Positions 33,494 to 44,195 are shown, counted from the first letter of the stretch. The stretch: DNA of 64,000 bases from Nematopogon swammerdamellus (GCA_946902875.1 OX336340.1:8267739-8331738); one strand, 5' to 3'. Notes: a model not told the origin generated them from the letters alone. Made by a program: numbers and translations.

Positions 33494-33797
33494 TCTTTTT
33501 TTATGGAAACTGTCACAGTTGGCTACATCACCTACAACATCCGTGATGTCAGCCCATAACACCGGGTGTACTAGGTGCCGTGTCAGTGCTTGTCGGATAC
33601 ACTGAACTGGACGGAAAACACGAACTATTGACATAGCCGTTTAGACCGACACGGTTCATTCAATGCTTACCACCTAGTAAGTTAAGAAAGGAAGGAACCT
33701 ACAGTTTTACGTGGAATTCGAACCACGGTCAGCCTCCAATGGTCGAGCGGTCACCCATCCAAGTACCGACCGCACCACTGAGCTACCGAGACTGACA
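33494..33797 (-). mobile_element. SINE, near full-length with internal deletions
   Basis: The minus strand reads CTCGGTAGCTCAGTGGTGCG, CTTGGATGGGTGACCGCTCG, body, and a tail with GATGTAGCCAACTGTGACAG before poly(A). The 5S-like GTTAAGCA part is absent, as in the 2476 copy. About 50 bp are missing around the CTAGGTGGTA segment. Confidence 0.8.
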
Positions 33798-33859
33798 ACA
33801 TACATTACCTACATAAAAATTCTTAGTTATTTTAAAAGTGCATAATAAATGGCTCTTCA

Positions 33860-35075
33860 TCGTCATAGGTACATTCGATATCAAAGTGCATGGGGCAGTA
33901 CTTGGCGTTCCTCCGAGGCGCTCTCCTTGTGAAATTGGTACCAGTGTCCGAGCACGGTCGGATGCCGGAAGTTAGTCGGACACTCGAACAAAATCCTAGC
34001 GCACGTCCGATGGCGCTGAAGTCGGATATCCGATGCCGAGCAAATAGTTTACAAATACAGGAATACTTTAAAGTGAAAATGCCTATACACTCTTTGCTAG
34101 ATCCGACAGCAACATAGAGCTATAATATGCATCTATGGATAGCAAAGAAGCATCAAACGTAAGTATAAATTAAACAGGAACTTTTAATAACTGTTGATTT
34201 TCAAAATGTAAGTATGTAAATACTGGATGAATGGTCTTAGATCGAACTCATTTAGTTCGCCTACAAGTCGGATTTCTACTTGCTACATTTGCCGTTCCTT
34301 AGTCCCCAACCTCAATAAAAACGGAATTCTGGAATGAACTATGTTCTTACATGGATTTGATGGTTCGTAATTTTTACCTATCCAGAATATGTCCCGTCAC
34401 TATATCCCCAGATAATCGGCGTGGCGCAGGCAGTTAAGGCGGAAACAAGACTCAAACTGTGCTACCCGAGCACTGATGATTAAGCTTTAGGCAGTGTGGC
34501 TAACGGGAATGACCCGATGGAAACACGAACCGTTTACCGCAGTGTAAATAGGTGCGAGGCCGACGATGAACGTTTGCGCGAAAATCACACTATAAATTAA
34601 ATTTCACGTGTTGGAAAGATGAAAAAAATATATTTTTTAGATACAATTGTAGGGAAAAATATTATCTATATTTCTATAAGGGTCTTGAAAAAATTTATGC
34701 TTCTCAAGAGAATTTAACTGAATCGTAGAATTTTCGTACTTTTCGTTATTTTTTGGAGATTTATTTAACACCTTCCAAAGTATTGAAATATATTTTTAGC
34801 TATGTTTGTTAATTAAAGACCAATAGATAATATATATTTTTTACAGATTTTTTATCTTTACCAATAGCTCAACAATTTTGCTTAAAGTTGTCCTTTTGAG
34901 TCTTATTTGCGCCTTAAAGGCGGGACCTGTACGGAGATACCTATACGGTTTCTCGTTCGTTACTATAGGTATTGATTGACCGGATCGGGTGTAGTCCGAA
35001 CACCTGTGAGGGCTCTGCGGCGATTGGATACCCGACGTCGGACATCCGAGTAAGATACGTGTGAACCTGGCTTAG
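33860..35075. other. Spacer with GTCGGACATCCG-like motifs
   Basis: GTCGGATATCCGATGCC (34020) and CGACGTCGGACATCCG (35033) face a common interior and may be ends of one unknown element. At 34418-34442, GGCGTGGCGCAGGCAGTTAA resembles a tRNA A box, without a clear B box. I do not call a tRNA or a SINE here. Confidence 0.3.
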
Positions 35076-35504
35076 TCGTATAAGCCGACCAGGCCAATGA
35101 CAGCGCTGCCTATCTTACGCGACCGAAGTGTAACGTACATACGAGTAAAGTGCCCGGCCTTAAGGTCCCGTCAACCCTTATTCACCCGTACTCCTCTTTC
35201 AAGGCGCCGCTTTCGCTGGTTGGAATAGGATACAACACAACACGATAAATCAAAAATTCGGTTTTTATTTCTTTATTCCAAAACTACGGATCGAAACAAA
35301 AAATAAAAAAACTACAGATTTAGATATATAATCAATAAATAAAATAATTTTTTTTCAAAGCCTTGATTTGGTCACGTTGCCTTAAATGCGTTTTTATAAC
35401 TAAATTCAGAGGCATGCTCATAATTTTTTTCTATCGAGCGTAGTTAACCAGATCGTGTTTTCAAAAAGCTGCGCTGATAGATGAAGTATTACATATATCA
35501 GCGC

Positions 35505-35618
35505 AGCGAAATGAAGGGAAGCACTGACATAGCACCTAGTTCACCCGGTGTTATGGGCTGACATCACGGATGTTGTAGGTGATGTAGCCAACCGTGTCAA
35601 TTTCCATAAAAAAAAAAT
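35505..35618 (+). mobile_element. SINE tail, 5'-truncated
   Basis: AAATGAAGGGAAGCACTGAC to GATGTAGCCAACCGTGTCAA and a poly(A) of ten. Only the 3' 110 bp are present, as expected of incomplete reverse transcription. It is preceded by CAGCGCAGC, matching GCTGCGCTGA at 35467 in reverse. Confidence 0.8.
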
Positions 35619-35696
35619 CAAAACTGAATCTGTCAGGTGAGTAATATTGCTGGTAAACTTCTTGAATTTCGAGTCAGACGCAGGCTCACGTTACCA

Positions 35697-35817
35697 TAAA
35701 TAATGAACATCGAACTTTAGAAGGAGGCAATCCGGTTATAGAGTGCGGGTTCGTGCGACAGGGACGACGCTCTACAACCGGATTGTCTCTTTCTAAAGCT
35801 CGATGTTCATTATTTAC
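35697..35817. mobile_element. 121-bp hairpin MITE
   Basis: TAAATAATGAACATCGAACT then TTAGAAGGAGGCAATCCGGT pairs with its reverse complement ending GATGTTCATTATTTA. Arms are about 50 bp with a few mismatches. Terminal TA is present at both ends. The loop is about 22 bp. Its size and fold also resemble a small-RNA precursor. Confidence 0.75.
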
Positions 35818-35997
35818 TACCGGGTACTGTACTTATCGTGCCCCCGCACTACCTACACTAAAGAAAAAGTTGGCCGAGCGATATGACCCAACTTGAGATA
35901 GTGTGGTCAGCTCTTCACATATGGGCACCACCTCCACATATTGCCTTCTAAGTCACAAGTAGGACTGCGCGAATATTGCTCGTCCGCTTGCATTTTT

Positions 35998-36296
35998 AGG
36001 GTTCCGTATCCGTCGTACGGGACCCTATTACTAAGCCTACGCCGTCTGTCTGTCTATCTGTATGTCCGTCTGTCTGTCCGAGAGCTGTATCTCTTGAACC
36101 GTAATAGGTAGCCCGTTGAAATTTTCACAGAAAATTTCAACGGACAAATAATAAAAATAAGAAAAAGTGAAAAATTCAGGGGGGAAACTAAAAAGTGTAT
36201 GCGCGCCATCTACCGAAAACAGTATGAAGCAGCGCTGACCATGACATGGCGATACGGAACCCTCGGTGCGCGAGTTCGACTCGCACTTGTTTGTAT
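35998..36296 (-). mobile_element. GGCCAAGTGCGAGTC-family interspersed repeat
   Basis: GGGTTCCGTATCCGTCGTAC, a CTGT tract, TTGAACCGTAATAGGTAGCC, AAATTTTCACAG, and the end GGTGCGCGAGTTCGACTCGC. The short frames of 36037-36354 are inside this repeat. Confidence 0.8.
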
Positions 36297-36965
36297 TACA
36301 CGCAAAAAAAAACAATCCAAAATCCTCATCAAAGCTAAGGAGCGTGAAAGGCACCTGTCAAACCAAGATGTCATTTGCAACACCTGTACACCATCATTAT
36401 CGTCCATTGGCACTTGGATTGCGTTTGTGTTCACAATCAGATGAAACGACGTGCGTGACACTTCATGCTTCCTAGACAACGCACCTTCGAACAATTTGGT
36501 CCTCCCTCAGTAGAACATTTATGTAGGTATCAGTGTAAAAAAAATACGTATAGAACATGGAACCTAGAGAAAATATACGGTTCAGCAAAATATTTAGCGT
36601 TGCCTTGCGCGAGGAAAAGTATATTCAAGCAAAGAGCAATTATATCATTTTTCAGGAGCTCTCTTGAAGGGTTCAAGGTCGACACCGCATTTGCCTGGGC
36701 CTTTTCGACTCGTGCACGCCGATGGATCACACGTAGCCAACCATCTTTTCCAGGTCACAAAGCATTTGGGTTGGAGGTAGCTGAGTTATAAGTATAATAA
36801 CCCTTATGGACATACATGAACATCGCACATATTATGATGAATTTTCATATACTAGTATTATAAGTACATCAGTATTATCACAGTAATAATGTGTTACATT
36901 TAATTTTTAGAGTGACCTTAAAAACGATTTGTAGAAAATAATGTATCTGAAATGTTTTCATTTTT
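36297..36965. other. Spacer with an unrecognised frame
   Basis: A 108-codon plus frame (36465-36791) has varied composition but no motif I can name. Several frames overlap it on both strands. Confidence 0.3.
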
Positions 36966-36968
36966 TAT

Positions 36969-37075
36969 TAGGATTCCGTACCTCAAACGAGAAAAAAAAA
37001 ACGGAACCCTTATAGGACCACTCTCGTGTCTGTCTGTCACAGCCTATTTTCTCCAAATCTAATGGACCAAAAATA
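36969..37075 (-). mobile_element. Interspersed repeat fragment
   Basis: GATTCCGTACCTCAAACGAG, AACGGAACCCTTATAGG and TGTCTGTCTGTCACAGCC are the reverse of the 8330-8446 and 59450-59575 fragments. Confidence 0.6.
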
Positions 37076-38190
37076 TAGAGTTTGATGACCCAATCACGGA
37101 CGTGATGTACACGTAAATGAACGAATTTCGATTTTGGGGATAAGTTTTTGGGGGACAAATTACAAAGTAAAACATTTTTTTAAGTACATCATCTCATTTG
37201 GCTTATCGCTGAAAACGGAAATAGAAGGAATTACGGAATACAAATGTATGAAAATGTAAGAAAATATTCAAAAATCTAGCATCCCCCCCCTTTCCTTATC
37301 TCCGAAACTACTGAGTCTAAAAAACGTTCGGTTCGCTACTTCACTGTGTGCTTGGTTTACAAAGTGTTCACAGACACATAGATAAACGCTACAATCTCTC
37401 GTCATTGATCGTCTATTATCCCGGCCGATCATTTGTCTCCGTATTTCTAACGACAATCTAGTTAATTGACGTTACCGAGACCGCTGCTGTCCCGATCCCA
37501 GCCGAAGTCCAAAGATTCCCTTCTGGTTCGGTCTCGTTGTTCGACGCGCCGATCTTCAAAAGAATCCTCTTGCGTGAGATTTCTCCATGAGATAACAATC
37601 CCTTGCGCGAGTAACATACTTTCCCTTCAGTCACTCTCGACCCAACCTATGAAGTTTCTCTCTTGAGAGTAATACGCGAGCTTTACAGATGAGCGTGTTA
37701 GGGTAAGTTGGATGGAGTTTAAGAAACTTTACCTTCACCAAATTCCGTAGAGGCACTCCGCGGCTCGCACACCGCCTGAGATAACGTTCTTCCTGTCGAG
37801 GCCTCAAAGTCACAGTCTCGCAGGTCAAAAGGCTGTATCGACGTATCGATTTGTTATCGAGGCCCGCCGGTGAAATTTTTTGTGAACATTTTTCAAGGAA
37901 TATTTATCAAATATGTATGCAAAATGTATAAGATAGAAATACTGACCGTACAGACAACCTGGTACAGGCTGCGTATCTAATCTCTGCCGGTGGAAACAGG
38001 GGCGTGAGAGCACTATTCCATCTAGTATAAACCTCAGGTTACCCCCATCTTGTTCCCACCTGCAGAGTTTCGGTATGCGCCTATTAAAAACATTCATACA
38101 AATAGTTCTGGTGATTCTCTGTATTTATCTCCATCAAATCCATCCATGTAAATATTAAAATACATATGTGTACTACGTACACACATATTT
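37076..38190. other. Unassigned stretch
   Basis: 37460-37850 is GC-richer and varied (GACGTTACCGAGACCGCTGC) and may be part of an unknown element, but I see no terminal repeats, tRNA primer site or coding motif. Confidence 0.3.
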
Positions 38191-38194
38191 ATTC

Positions 38195-38355
38195 TGAAAT
38201 GAAATGAAATGAAATGATTTATTTCGTCACACATAACAACACAAATAATTACAAATACAAAGAAACATATAACATGTGACGAAAAGGGAGCCCACTCAGC
38301 TGACTCACTATCCGAGATAGCGAAGCTGATTTTCAGGGGCTCCCCTTTCCAACCA
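38195..38355 (-). mobile_element. LINE 3' end with (GAAAT)n tail
   Basis: GAAATGAAATGAAATGAAAT then GATTTATTTCGTCACACATA, with GGGAGCCCACTCAGCTGACT inside. A short TTTCA tandem at the 3' tip is typical of CR1-like LINEs in insects. Plus-oriented tips of this kind occur at 51480-51512. Confidence 0.55.
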
Positions 38356-38489
38356 AGAGACTAAAAACAAACAAACAATGACAATCAACATATTATACAA
38401 AAAAAAAATAATAACAATAGCTAACTAACATAACCAAACATAACATATTAAGATACAATTTTGACAAGCGTGTGTCTGTCAGGATGAGG

Positions 38490-38535
38490 GAGGGTATGTG
38501 TGTGTGTGTGTGTGTGAGGGAGGGTGTGTGTGAGT
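38490..38535. repeat. TG microsatellite
   Basis: GTATGTGTGTGTGTGTGTGT with GAGGGAGG interruptions. Confidence 0.8.
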
Positions 38536-38660
38536 AAATGTTGGATGTGTGATCGTTTCTCATTTGTGTACGATGTTCGTGCGCATACCTTTGCGATAGT
38601 CGCAGAAATAAATAATTAAACCCACGGCGGGTTTAATTATTGAACCCGCTTACTGTGCAT

Positions 38661-38855
38661 ACTTACATACATAACACACGCTGTATCCCGACAATCGGGG
38701 TAAGCAGAGTAGTCGGTGTTGTGCTGCAAGTACTCTTGTAAATTACAGCACAACACCGACCGCCACGTTTAAGGCAAAGTATTAAGGCACGAAAGCCCCC
38801 CACCTGCTACATGACTCGGTGGAAGGACCGTGCCAGGTGAGACGTGGCTAGCCGC
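38661..38855 (-). mobile_element. RTE-like LINE 3' end
   Basis: In minus orientation the order is GCTAGCCACGTCTCACCTGG, CACGGTCC, GAGTCATGTAGCAGGTGGG, TCGTGCCTTAAT, GTGTTGTGCTGTAATTTAC, CTGCTTACCCCGATTGTCGG and a GTATGT tail. This parallels the plus copy at 50470-50746 throughout. Confidence 0.75.
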
Positions 38856-39786
38856 TTACTGTAAATAACTATAAATATATATATTATGTTATATATATAA
38901 AATAGCTCAGCACATGAGGCAGCCTCATATAATATAATAAATAATACGAGCTTCATTGAATAAGAGAAATTTTCTCACATGCTCCCGAACAATACTCACC
39001 TAATGAAAGAAGCGAGGAAAGACGGCAATAATGGCGGCCTGATAGAGCGAGCTGTAGCTCTATTCCAAGTTTGGTAGCAACTATCAAGTGAGGGGGTTAG
39101 TAAGTAAGTATATACACAATATATAACTAAATATTCTGAACTATGTAGCTATTCGCACCGCATAGTCACATTATAAAATATTGCATTCACATTCATTATA
39201 TTACATATTTCTTGTTATCTTATGTTTTCTTATCCATTAAGTGACATCACTTGTATATTACTTTACATTATATTATTTAGGTAATATAAACTGTAATTCA
39301 TATGTATTCAATTTAATTTCTAATTTAAAATTTATACTTGTGTAATTTATACTAAATGGCTCAGATTTTTTTTTTCTTATTTTCTCTTGGGTAGTCATAA
39401 ACTGGCTTACTCCCTGGTTCCCGCTTGACGTTGAGTTTTGGGACACGTTGTAAATAGGTATATATAGGACGGGGGTTAAAAAGAGGTCAAAATGGAACAA
39501 AGTGGCTTATGAACCGCTCCCTTAATGGCGTTTACGAAATAAGATGTTTTTTCGTGTGAAACTTGGAACGGAGCACCGCCTCCGTCTCATCTGCTTACTG
39601 CTCCTTTATTTATATACACATTTCATTCACGATCCAGACACAGAACAAGCAGGCTCAATTGATCAATGAATAGTGCTGAATAGTCGAAGATAAGGGAACG
39701 TAGGCAATCTTTAGATACGTGCACAACCTCCGATCAACGTACCAGTGTACACCATACCTGCAATTGTATTACCTTTCTCTACCTTT
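38856..39786. other. AT-rich spacer
   Basis: TATATAT-rich parts and no recognisable element. A minus frame at 39273-39500 has no domain. Confidence 0.4.
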
Positions 39787-39890
39787 ATTTATGGAACCTG
39801 ACAAAGTTTGCTGCATCACCTCACCTACTCCTCCTACTACACCCGTGATATCCGCCTGTTACACCTCCATCCTGTTGGAACTAGGTTTTT
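39787..39890 (-). mobile_element. Diverged SINE-like tail, possibly LINE 3' UTR
   Basis: The minus strand ends GATGCAGCAAACTTTGTCAG then GTTCCAT-A, with CCTAGTTCCAACAGG and TATCACGGGTG upstream. These correspond, in order, to the SINE tail elements CCTAGTTCACCCGG, CATCACGGATG and GATGTAGCCAACCGTGTCAG. It lies directly 3' of the RNase H-type LINE remnant, in the same orientation. Confidence 0.6.
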
Positions 39891-39904
39891 GTGGGGATTG
39901 GCTC

Positions 39905-40560
39905 TAAGCCTGCAAACTAGTCCCTCTTGGTCGGGCAACTTCGTGCAAAACCCCTCGATCTTCAGCTACCCTAACCTGCCTATGTCCTCCATGAAGGCCA
40001 CAAGATTTACAGGGTGGCTGGACATCCGCAACGGAATATGGAGAACGGAGTATCTCTCTTCGTTGGATGTCAAGTACACTGCTCTCTAACAACATGCTCG
40101 GCAGTTCTGACCTTCGCCTAGCATCCCCTGCACAGTGGACTATCCGTAATACCTATCATGTATAGATGTATTTAGTGAGCAGTGGCCGCTCATCAGAGCA
40201 ACAGCTATTCTCAGCTTAGCTCGGCCCAAGTTGATTAGCTTTCGAGCCAGCCGTCGTCAGTCTGGTTTAGGAAGAGTGGCATTCGACCGTCTGCAGTCAG
40301 AGATGCTGTCCTTGTGTCCCTTTGTTTCCATTATGCTTGCAGCAAAGGCCACTGTGCGCTAGCTGACGGCATTACCACGTGTTCTGCGCCTATAAACTCT
40401 TGGAACCTCTCCGGGCGACGTCGTCAGCAGCATAATTTTCGTCTTATGTCCTTTTATCCACTGGAGAGTTATTTTGTTATTATTTCCTGCAGCGGTCTCC
40501 ACAGTTCTCTGCGACATTGCAGCACCAGGCCTGAGGTGCACCTATTGCCCTTCAGTGAGA
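39905..40560 (-). pseudogene. LINE ORF2 remnant with RNase H and C-terminal domain
   Basis: The minus strand at 40359-40541 encodes NNNKITLQWIKGHKT, the RNase H motif that in live elements continues GNE-AD-LA. Further on (about 40240-40170) it encodes GRAKLRIAVALMSGHCSLNT, the Q/K-L-R---L-TGHC-LN signature after RNase H in several LINE clades. Then (40010-39970) comes NLVAFMEDIGRLG and a stop, like the normal protein end. The metal-binding aspartate region and Cys motif are disrupted by stops and shifts. It is dead, but shows that an RNase H-bearing LINE (I/R1/LOA-like; clade not resolved) lived here. Confidence 0.65.
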
Positions 40561-40751
40561 CGTCGGTGCTTCCCTTTGATTGTGCCGGCTACACTGGCTA
40601 CATTGGCTGCACTGGCGGCGGGTGGTCGGCCCGGTCTTATCGTCTAACTCTTGATCTCAAGATTCGAGTTACCCATCCGGCCGACATGCATCAATGAGCT
40701 CTTCTATTGAATTAACGTGCATACCTACACCTGCTCTGCTTCAACTTTCGG

Positions 40752-40992
40752 AACCGGTGTTAAAGTGTAGGTCCTTTGCCCTTTACTAGGTGGTAGGCTC
40801 AAATTATACCGTACTGGAGGAAAGATTGGCCTCGTAGCAGCCTTGGCTATGTTCTCTTTTAGTCCATTATAGCCAGCAGTTCAAAGGGAAGTGATCGATA
40901 TGGCAGCTTCACGGAGGCGTTATTGGCTGATCGGAGTATGTGCTCTCTGATCCCTCTGATTCAGCTACCCGTGTCTGAGTGCGCAAAAAAAA
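40752..40992 (+). mobile_element. Sister SINE family copy
   Basis: TTAAAGTGTAGGTCCTTTGC and CTTTACTAGGTGGTAGGCTC match the SINE body, but the 3' half differs: GTTCTCTTTTAGTCCATTAT then AGCCAGCAG, TTATTGGCTGATCGGAGTAT, CTCTGATTCAGCTACCCGTG and poly(A). Copies at 44219-44375 and 53262-53421 share this version. Confidence 0.55.
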
Positions 40993-41174
40993 CTAATTAT
41001 ACGGAAACACGGAACACCACGTATTTTCTTAGCTGTTTCGTCCGACATTCATTCAGTGCGGTCTAAATCTGGACGGGTTTAACCCTACCTAACACCTAGT
41101 AAGGGTAGTTCTATCAAATACCAAATCTCTCATGCACTCCTATACGTACCTACACCCTCTCGTCTTCTGACACA

Positions 41175-41423
41175 TTTTTTTTTATTTTTTTTATGGAAAC
41201 TGACATGGTTGGCTACATCACCTACAACATCCGTGATGTCAGCCCATAACACCGGGTGAACTTGGTGTCACGTCAGTGCTTCCCTTCGGTCGTGCCGGCT
41301 ACACTGAACTGGACGGAAAACACAAACTATTTACATAGCCGTTTCGACCTACCTTTCACTCAGTGCGGTGGTACCAACCCGGGCGGGTTAAACCCTACCA
41401 CCTAGTAATATAAGAAGGGAGTC
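41175..41423 (-). mobile_element. SINE-type body without tRNA/5S head
   Basis: Poly(A), GATGTAGCCAACCATGTCAG and the body up to CTCCCTTCTTATATTACTAG are intact, but upstream there is no head. Instead the RTE-like module follows at 41424. The 47330-47607 copy has the same structure. Confidence 0.8.
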
Positions 41424-41512
41424 ATATCCCTTAGTCGCCTTTGACGACATACACGGGGAGAGATGCAGTGGGGCTATTCTTTTAAAGTACCGGCCCCACA
41501 CGGCACATACAC
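41424..41512 (-). mobile_element. RTE-like 3' UTR module joined to SINE body
   Basis: In minus orientation: GTGCCGTGTGGGGCCGGTAC, CCCCACTGCATCTCTCCCCG, CAAAGGCGACTAAGGGATAT, then the SINE body. The join falls at the same base as at 47574. Confidence 0.7.
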
Positions 41513-41570
41513 TGTACTCTCTCTTATCCAGTCTCAAAAATCTTTGCTTTATTTGTTTTTATTCGTAACG

Positions 41571-41790
41571 TTTTTTTATAGAAAGCGCGACATGTAGCGC
41601 CGAGCCACCCATAAGAGCTCTAACGATGGATGGATGGATGATGGATATTCGGTCGTATGCCGGTGTTGCGAATGCCATGTCGGCCTGACAGGTGCCTATT
41701 CAAGCCTGTACCCGAGACTGTACTTGGGGGAAATATGTGGGCACGGAGAGCTACATTACTGTCACCATCTTCCTGCGCATTACGAGGTCA
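41571..41790 (-). mobile_element. LINE C-terminus and 3' UTR
   Basis: The minus strand encodes AHIFPPSTVSGTGLNRHLSG then RHGIRNTGIR, followed by TTATGGGTGGCTCGGCGCTA, CATGTCGCGCTTT and a short poly(A). It is the same family as 52141-52660 (HIFPP, then YLSGRHGIRN or related). Frames on the plus strand at 41634-41882 are shadows. Confidence 0.7.
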
Positions 41791-41868
41791 GTCCCGCTGT
41801 CCTAGATCTATTAATATGTCATTCACAAGCTTTGATCAAAACAATCTCGACAGATGCTCCCAATCGAA

Positions 41869-42030
41869 CTATAAATAGTTGATCGATTTGGCGAGTCTAT
41901 GACGACCGCGTAGCCGCCCGCGCGTCGTCGCGCGCCGCCGACACGCCTCCGCGTCTCCGCTCCGCCGCGCGCCGTCGCCGCGCCACGCCGGTGCTACGCG
42001 CCGCCATCACCGCATATCACAGTCAGCTGC
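41869..42030. promoter_or_regulatory. CpG-rich patch with TATA at its edge
   Basis: CTATAAATAG at 41869-41878 is followed by a strongly CpG-rich 110 bp (GTAGCCGCCCGCGCGTCGTC). On the opposite strand a 36-codon frame (41897-42007) starts in GTGATGGCG. Either could mark a gene start. Neither has a clear splice donor. Confidence 0.3.
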
Positions 42031-42453
42031 AGAAAGACACTACGACTTTTTGCTAGACTTTGATGTAACTATATTGAAATCAGAGCATGTACTAACAAAA
42101 TAATTTACAACTACATACTAAAACTATACAATCAATATAGACAATTTGTTTTGTAGAGATGTAGAGGTACAATGACAAGGTAGACGTGGGCAGATCCCGA
42201 AGTTCGCCTCACGAATGTTCTCCGTTTAGGTAGAAAAATTATTCCATGGAGAGCGAAACTGGCAGAATTTTCTATTAGATTTCAGTACCTAAGTAATGTC
42301 TATAATTTTAAGAGTTCGGAGGTTCGAAATCACAAAGTGAATCATTGATTTGGATTTTCGAAGAATTCTTGCGCATATTTCAATCAATTCGGTGAAAGAA
42401 AGCACTGTGAGGAAATCTGCGAGAAACCAATCTTAATCTGTTTTTGTGTTTAA
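42031..42453. other. Spacer, nothing recognised
   Basis: AT-rich DNA with no familiar repeat or supported frame. Confidence 0.4.
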
Positions 42454-42711
42454 TGTGTTTATCACAATAAGTCGCCACTGAATAATGCTCCTAACCCGAA
42501 CGAGCTAAAAGGTGTGTTTGAAAAAAAATCACTGAACGTTCCGAAACCTATAATCCCATCACCAAATACTCGTCACAGTGCGTTTATTTCTAAAGCCGAT
42601 ATCAAACGACTTGAACAGGAAAGGTTTTATAGTCCGTACACAGTTGCTTTACCTCTAGCTATCAAGTTGGCTAACCTGAGCTCTGTATGCGCGAGCGGTA
42701 GTATGGGTTAA
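42454..42711 (+). pseudogene. Unrecognised frame running into a LINE-like 3' UTR
   Basis: From the stop at 42451 the frame reads NAPNPNELKGVFEKKSLNVP, then TRHSAFISKADIKRLEQERF, YSPYTVALPLAIKLANLSS and ends CASGSMG-stop. The last few codons and stop (AGTATGGGTTAA) are the first bases of the repeat shared with 3129-3327. It could be the C-terminus of that element's own protein, with the 3129 copy truncated at this point. There is no ATG near the start, so an exon or 5'-truncated insertion fits. I do not recognise the protein. Confidence 0.3.
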
Positions 42712-42886
42712 TTATTTGTAAGTTACTATAATATAATACTTATAAGGTACTAACAAAACATTGTGACTTGCGAAGTTTGTTTGTCAGTTGTTCTTCGCAT
42801 TGAATTTAGAACTGGCGGAATTTTCGACATGTCCAAGCGTAGGTTACCTATCTATGGATGAAATTATACAATAAACAATAAACAAT
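42699..42886 (+). mobile_element. LINE-like 3' UTR with (AATAAAC)n tail
   Basis: Nearly identical to 3129-3327 over its whole length; a visible difference is GTCAGTTGTTC against GCTAGTTCTTC. It ends with AATAAACAATAAAC. Confidence 0.75.
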
Positions 42887-43650
42887 GTGCTGCCATAATT
42901 GGTTTGTACGATTCCCCTGTACGAAATATTTGAATATATTTTACGAAGCAGGTTAATATAAATAGTTCTGCAGTCTTTCTGTAGTATAAAAATTTGTTTA
43001 TTAATTAGGTAGCTCATAGACTCCTAGACTAGGAATCCCGGCTGTAAATAGTACAACGGGTACCTATACATAATTTTATATTCCACTACTCCGGGGAAAA
43101 TATTATTAATAGCAAGTAACTCCATAAAAAAATTACCGCAGTACTAGTGGCAGAAAGTAATGCCAACCTAACGGGAGATACAATGACATGTGTCAGAGGT
43201 AAAATAACTGTGAACCGACTATATCATATCATTTATTTCGATCACCGGATTTCAGCAACCGGATTTGGAACGTTGATCTAAATTGTAACCGTATCTACTC
43301 GTACGTACGCTCAATCGGGCGTTAGACCATTCAAACGTACCACTATTATTACCGATCGCTTGACCGTTAACCCTATTCTGAGTTTCAGGTTTCGAACTTA
43401 TTCAAGGATGATCTGCGGGGTTAAAGGTTTCGATTAGATGGATCAATCGATTCCATTTGGGTAATTTTAAGAAACGTTATTAAAGTATGGCAGTTTTGTA
43501 GAATCATATCGTACTAGTTATCTGTCAACCGTCGCGTCGCGCGGAAATACTCGGTATAATCGGTGTAATAATATTATACCGGTAGGTCTTCTAATGATAT
43601 AGTAATCTCTTCAGCGGGGGAACGCTGCTTCGGTACTTGGGACAACAATA
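42887..43650. other. Spacer, nothing recognised
   Basis: GGTATAATCGGTGTAATAATATTATACC at about 43553-43580 is a loose inverted repeat. There is no gene or named repeat. Confidence 0.4.
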
Positions 43651-44026
43651 AGCGCTAAATACCCGCGCAGCTCTGAGTTTTTATATTTTATTTACTTAGC
43701 GGTCCCCCGACTCTTTTAAGCAAGTAAATGGAAATTATATTTGACATTTTAAGGGTGGGTTGTTTTTTAAATTTGTAATTTAACTTTTATTTAAAGCCTT
43801 TTTAAAAAAACCGCATGCAAATCGGTCCACTTTCTAAGATAATATTTTTTTTTATTACTTAATTTCTTGATTACGCTATTAAACCTGATCCCTGTTAAAC
43901 CAGCTTTCTAATAAAAAAACTTGGTTTGTGAGCTACGCTACGATGCCACAGACAGACACACCCTTTCACACATACACACATACACACGGTAAACTTATGA
44001 CACCCCTCTTTTTGCGTCGGGGGTAA
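43651..44026 (+). mobile_element. Second copy of the 0.4-kb repeat
   Basis: CGCTAAATACCCGCGCAGCT, then TTTACTTAGCGGTCCCCCGA, AAACCGCATGCAAATCGGTC, CCACAGACAGACACAC and an end at TTTTTGCGTCGGGGGT. The left arm of the hairpin seen in the 4293 copy is mostly lost. Confidence 0.7.
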
Positions 44027-44064
44027 TTTGCTCTTCCCATTACCATAATAGTGCGACCGCACTA

Positions 44065-44195
44065 GACGGAAAAGCACTGCAGCGGAGCGACGACGCCGGC
44101 GGAAGCGCGGCAAGCAATGCAAAATATGAAAAATTTTGTGCCGCGCCGTGCCGCGCAGCGCCGCTGCCGCGTAGTGCGATGCGATCGAGTGCGAG
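44065..44195. repeat. GC-rich imperfect inverted repeat
   Basis: GCGACCGCACTAGACGG at the left and CCGCGTAGTGCGATGCG at the right are imperfect reverse complements around GCGGCAAGCAATGC. It could be an old MITE. Confidence 0.3.

Noticed and set aside
34418..34600. tRNA-like A box (GGCGTGGCGCAGGCAGTTAA)
   Set aside because: No B box or cloverleaf could be found. It may be an old SINE head but nothing else supports it.
36465..36791. 108-codon plus frame
   Set aside because: No recognisable motif, overlapping frames on both strands, and neighbouring repeats; support is insufficient.
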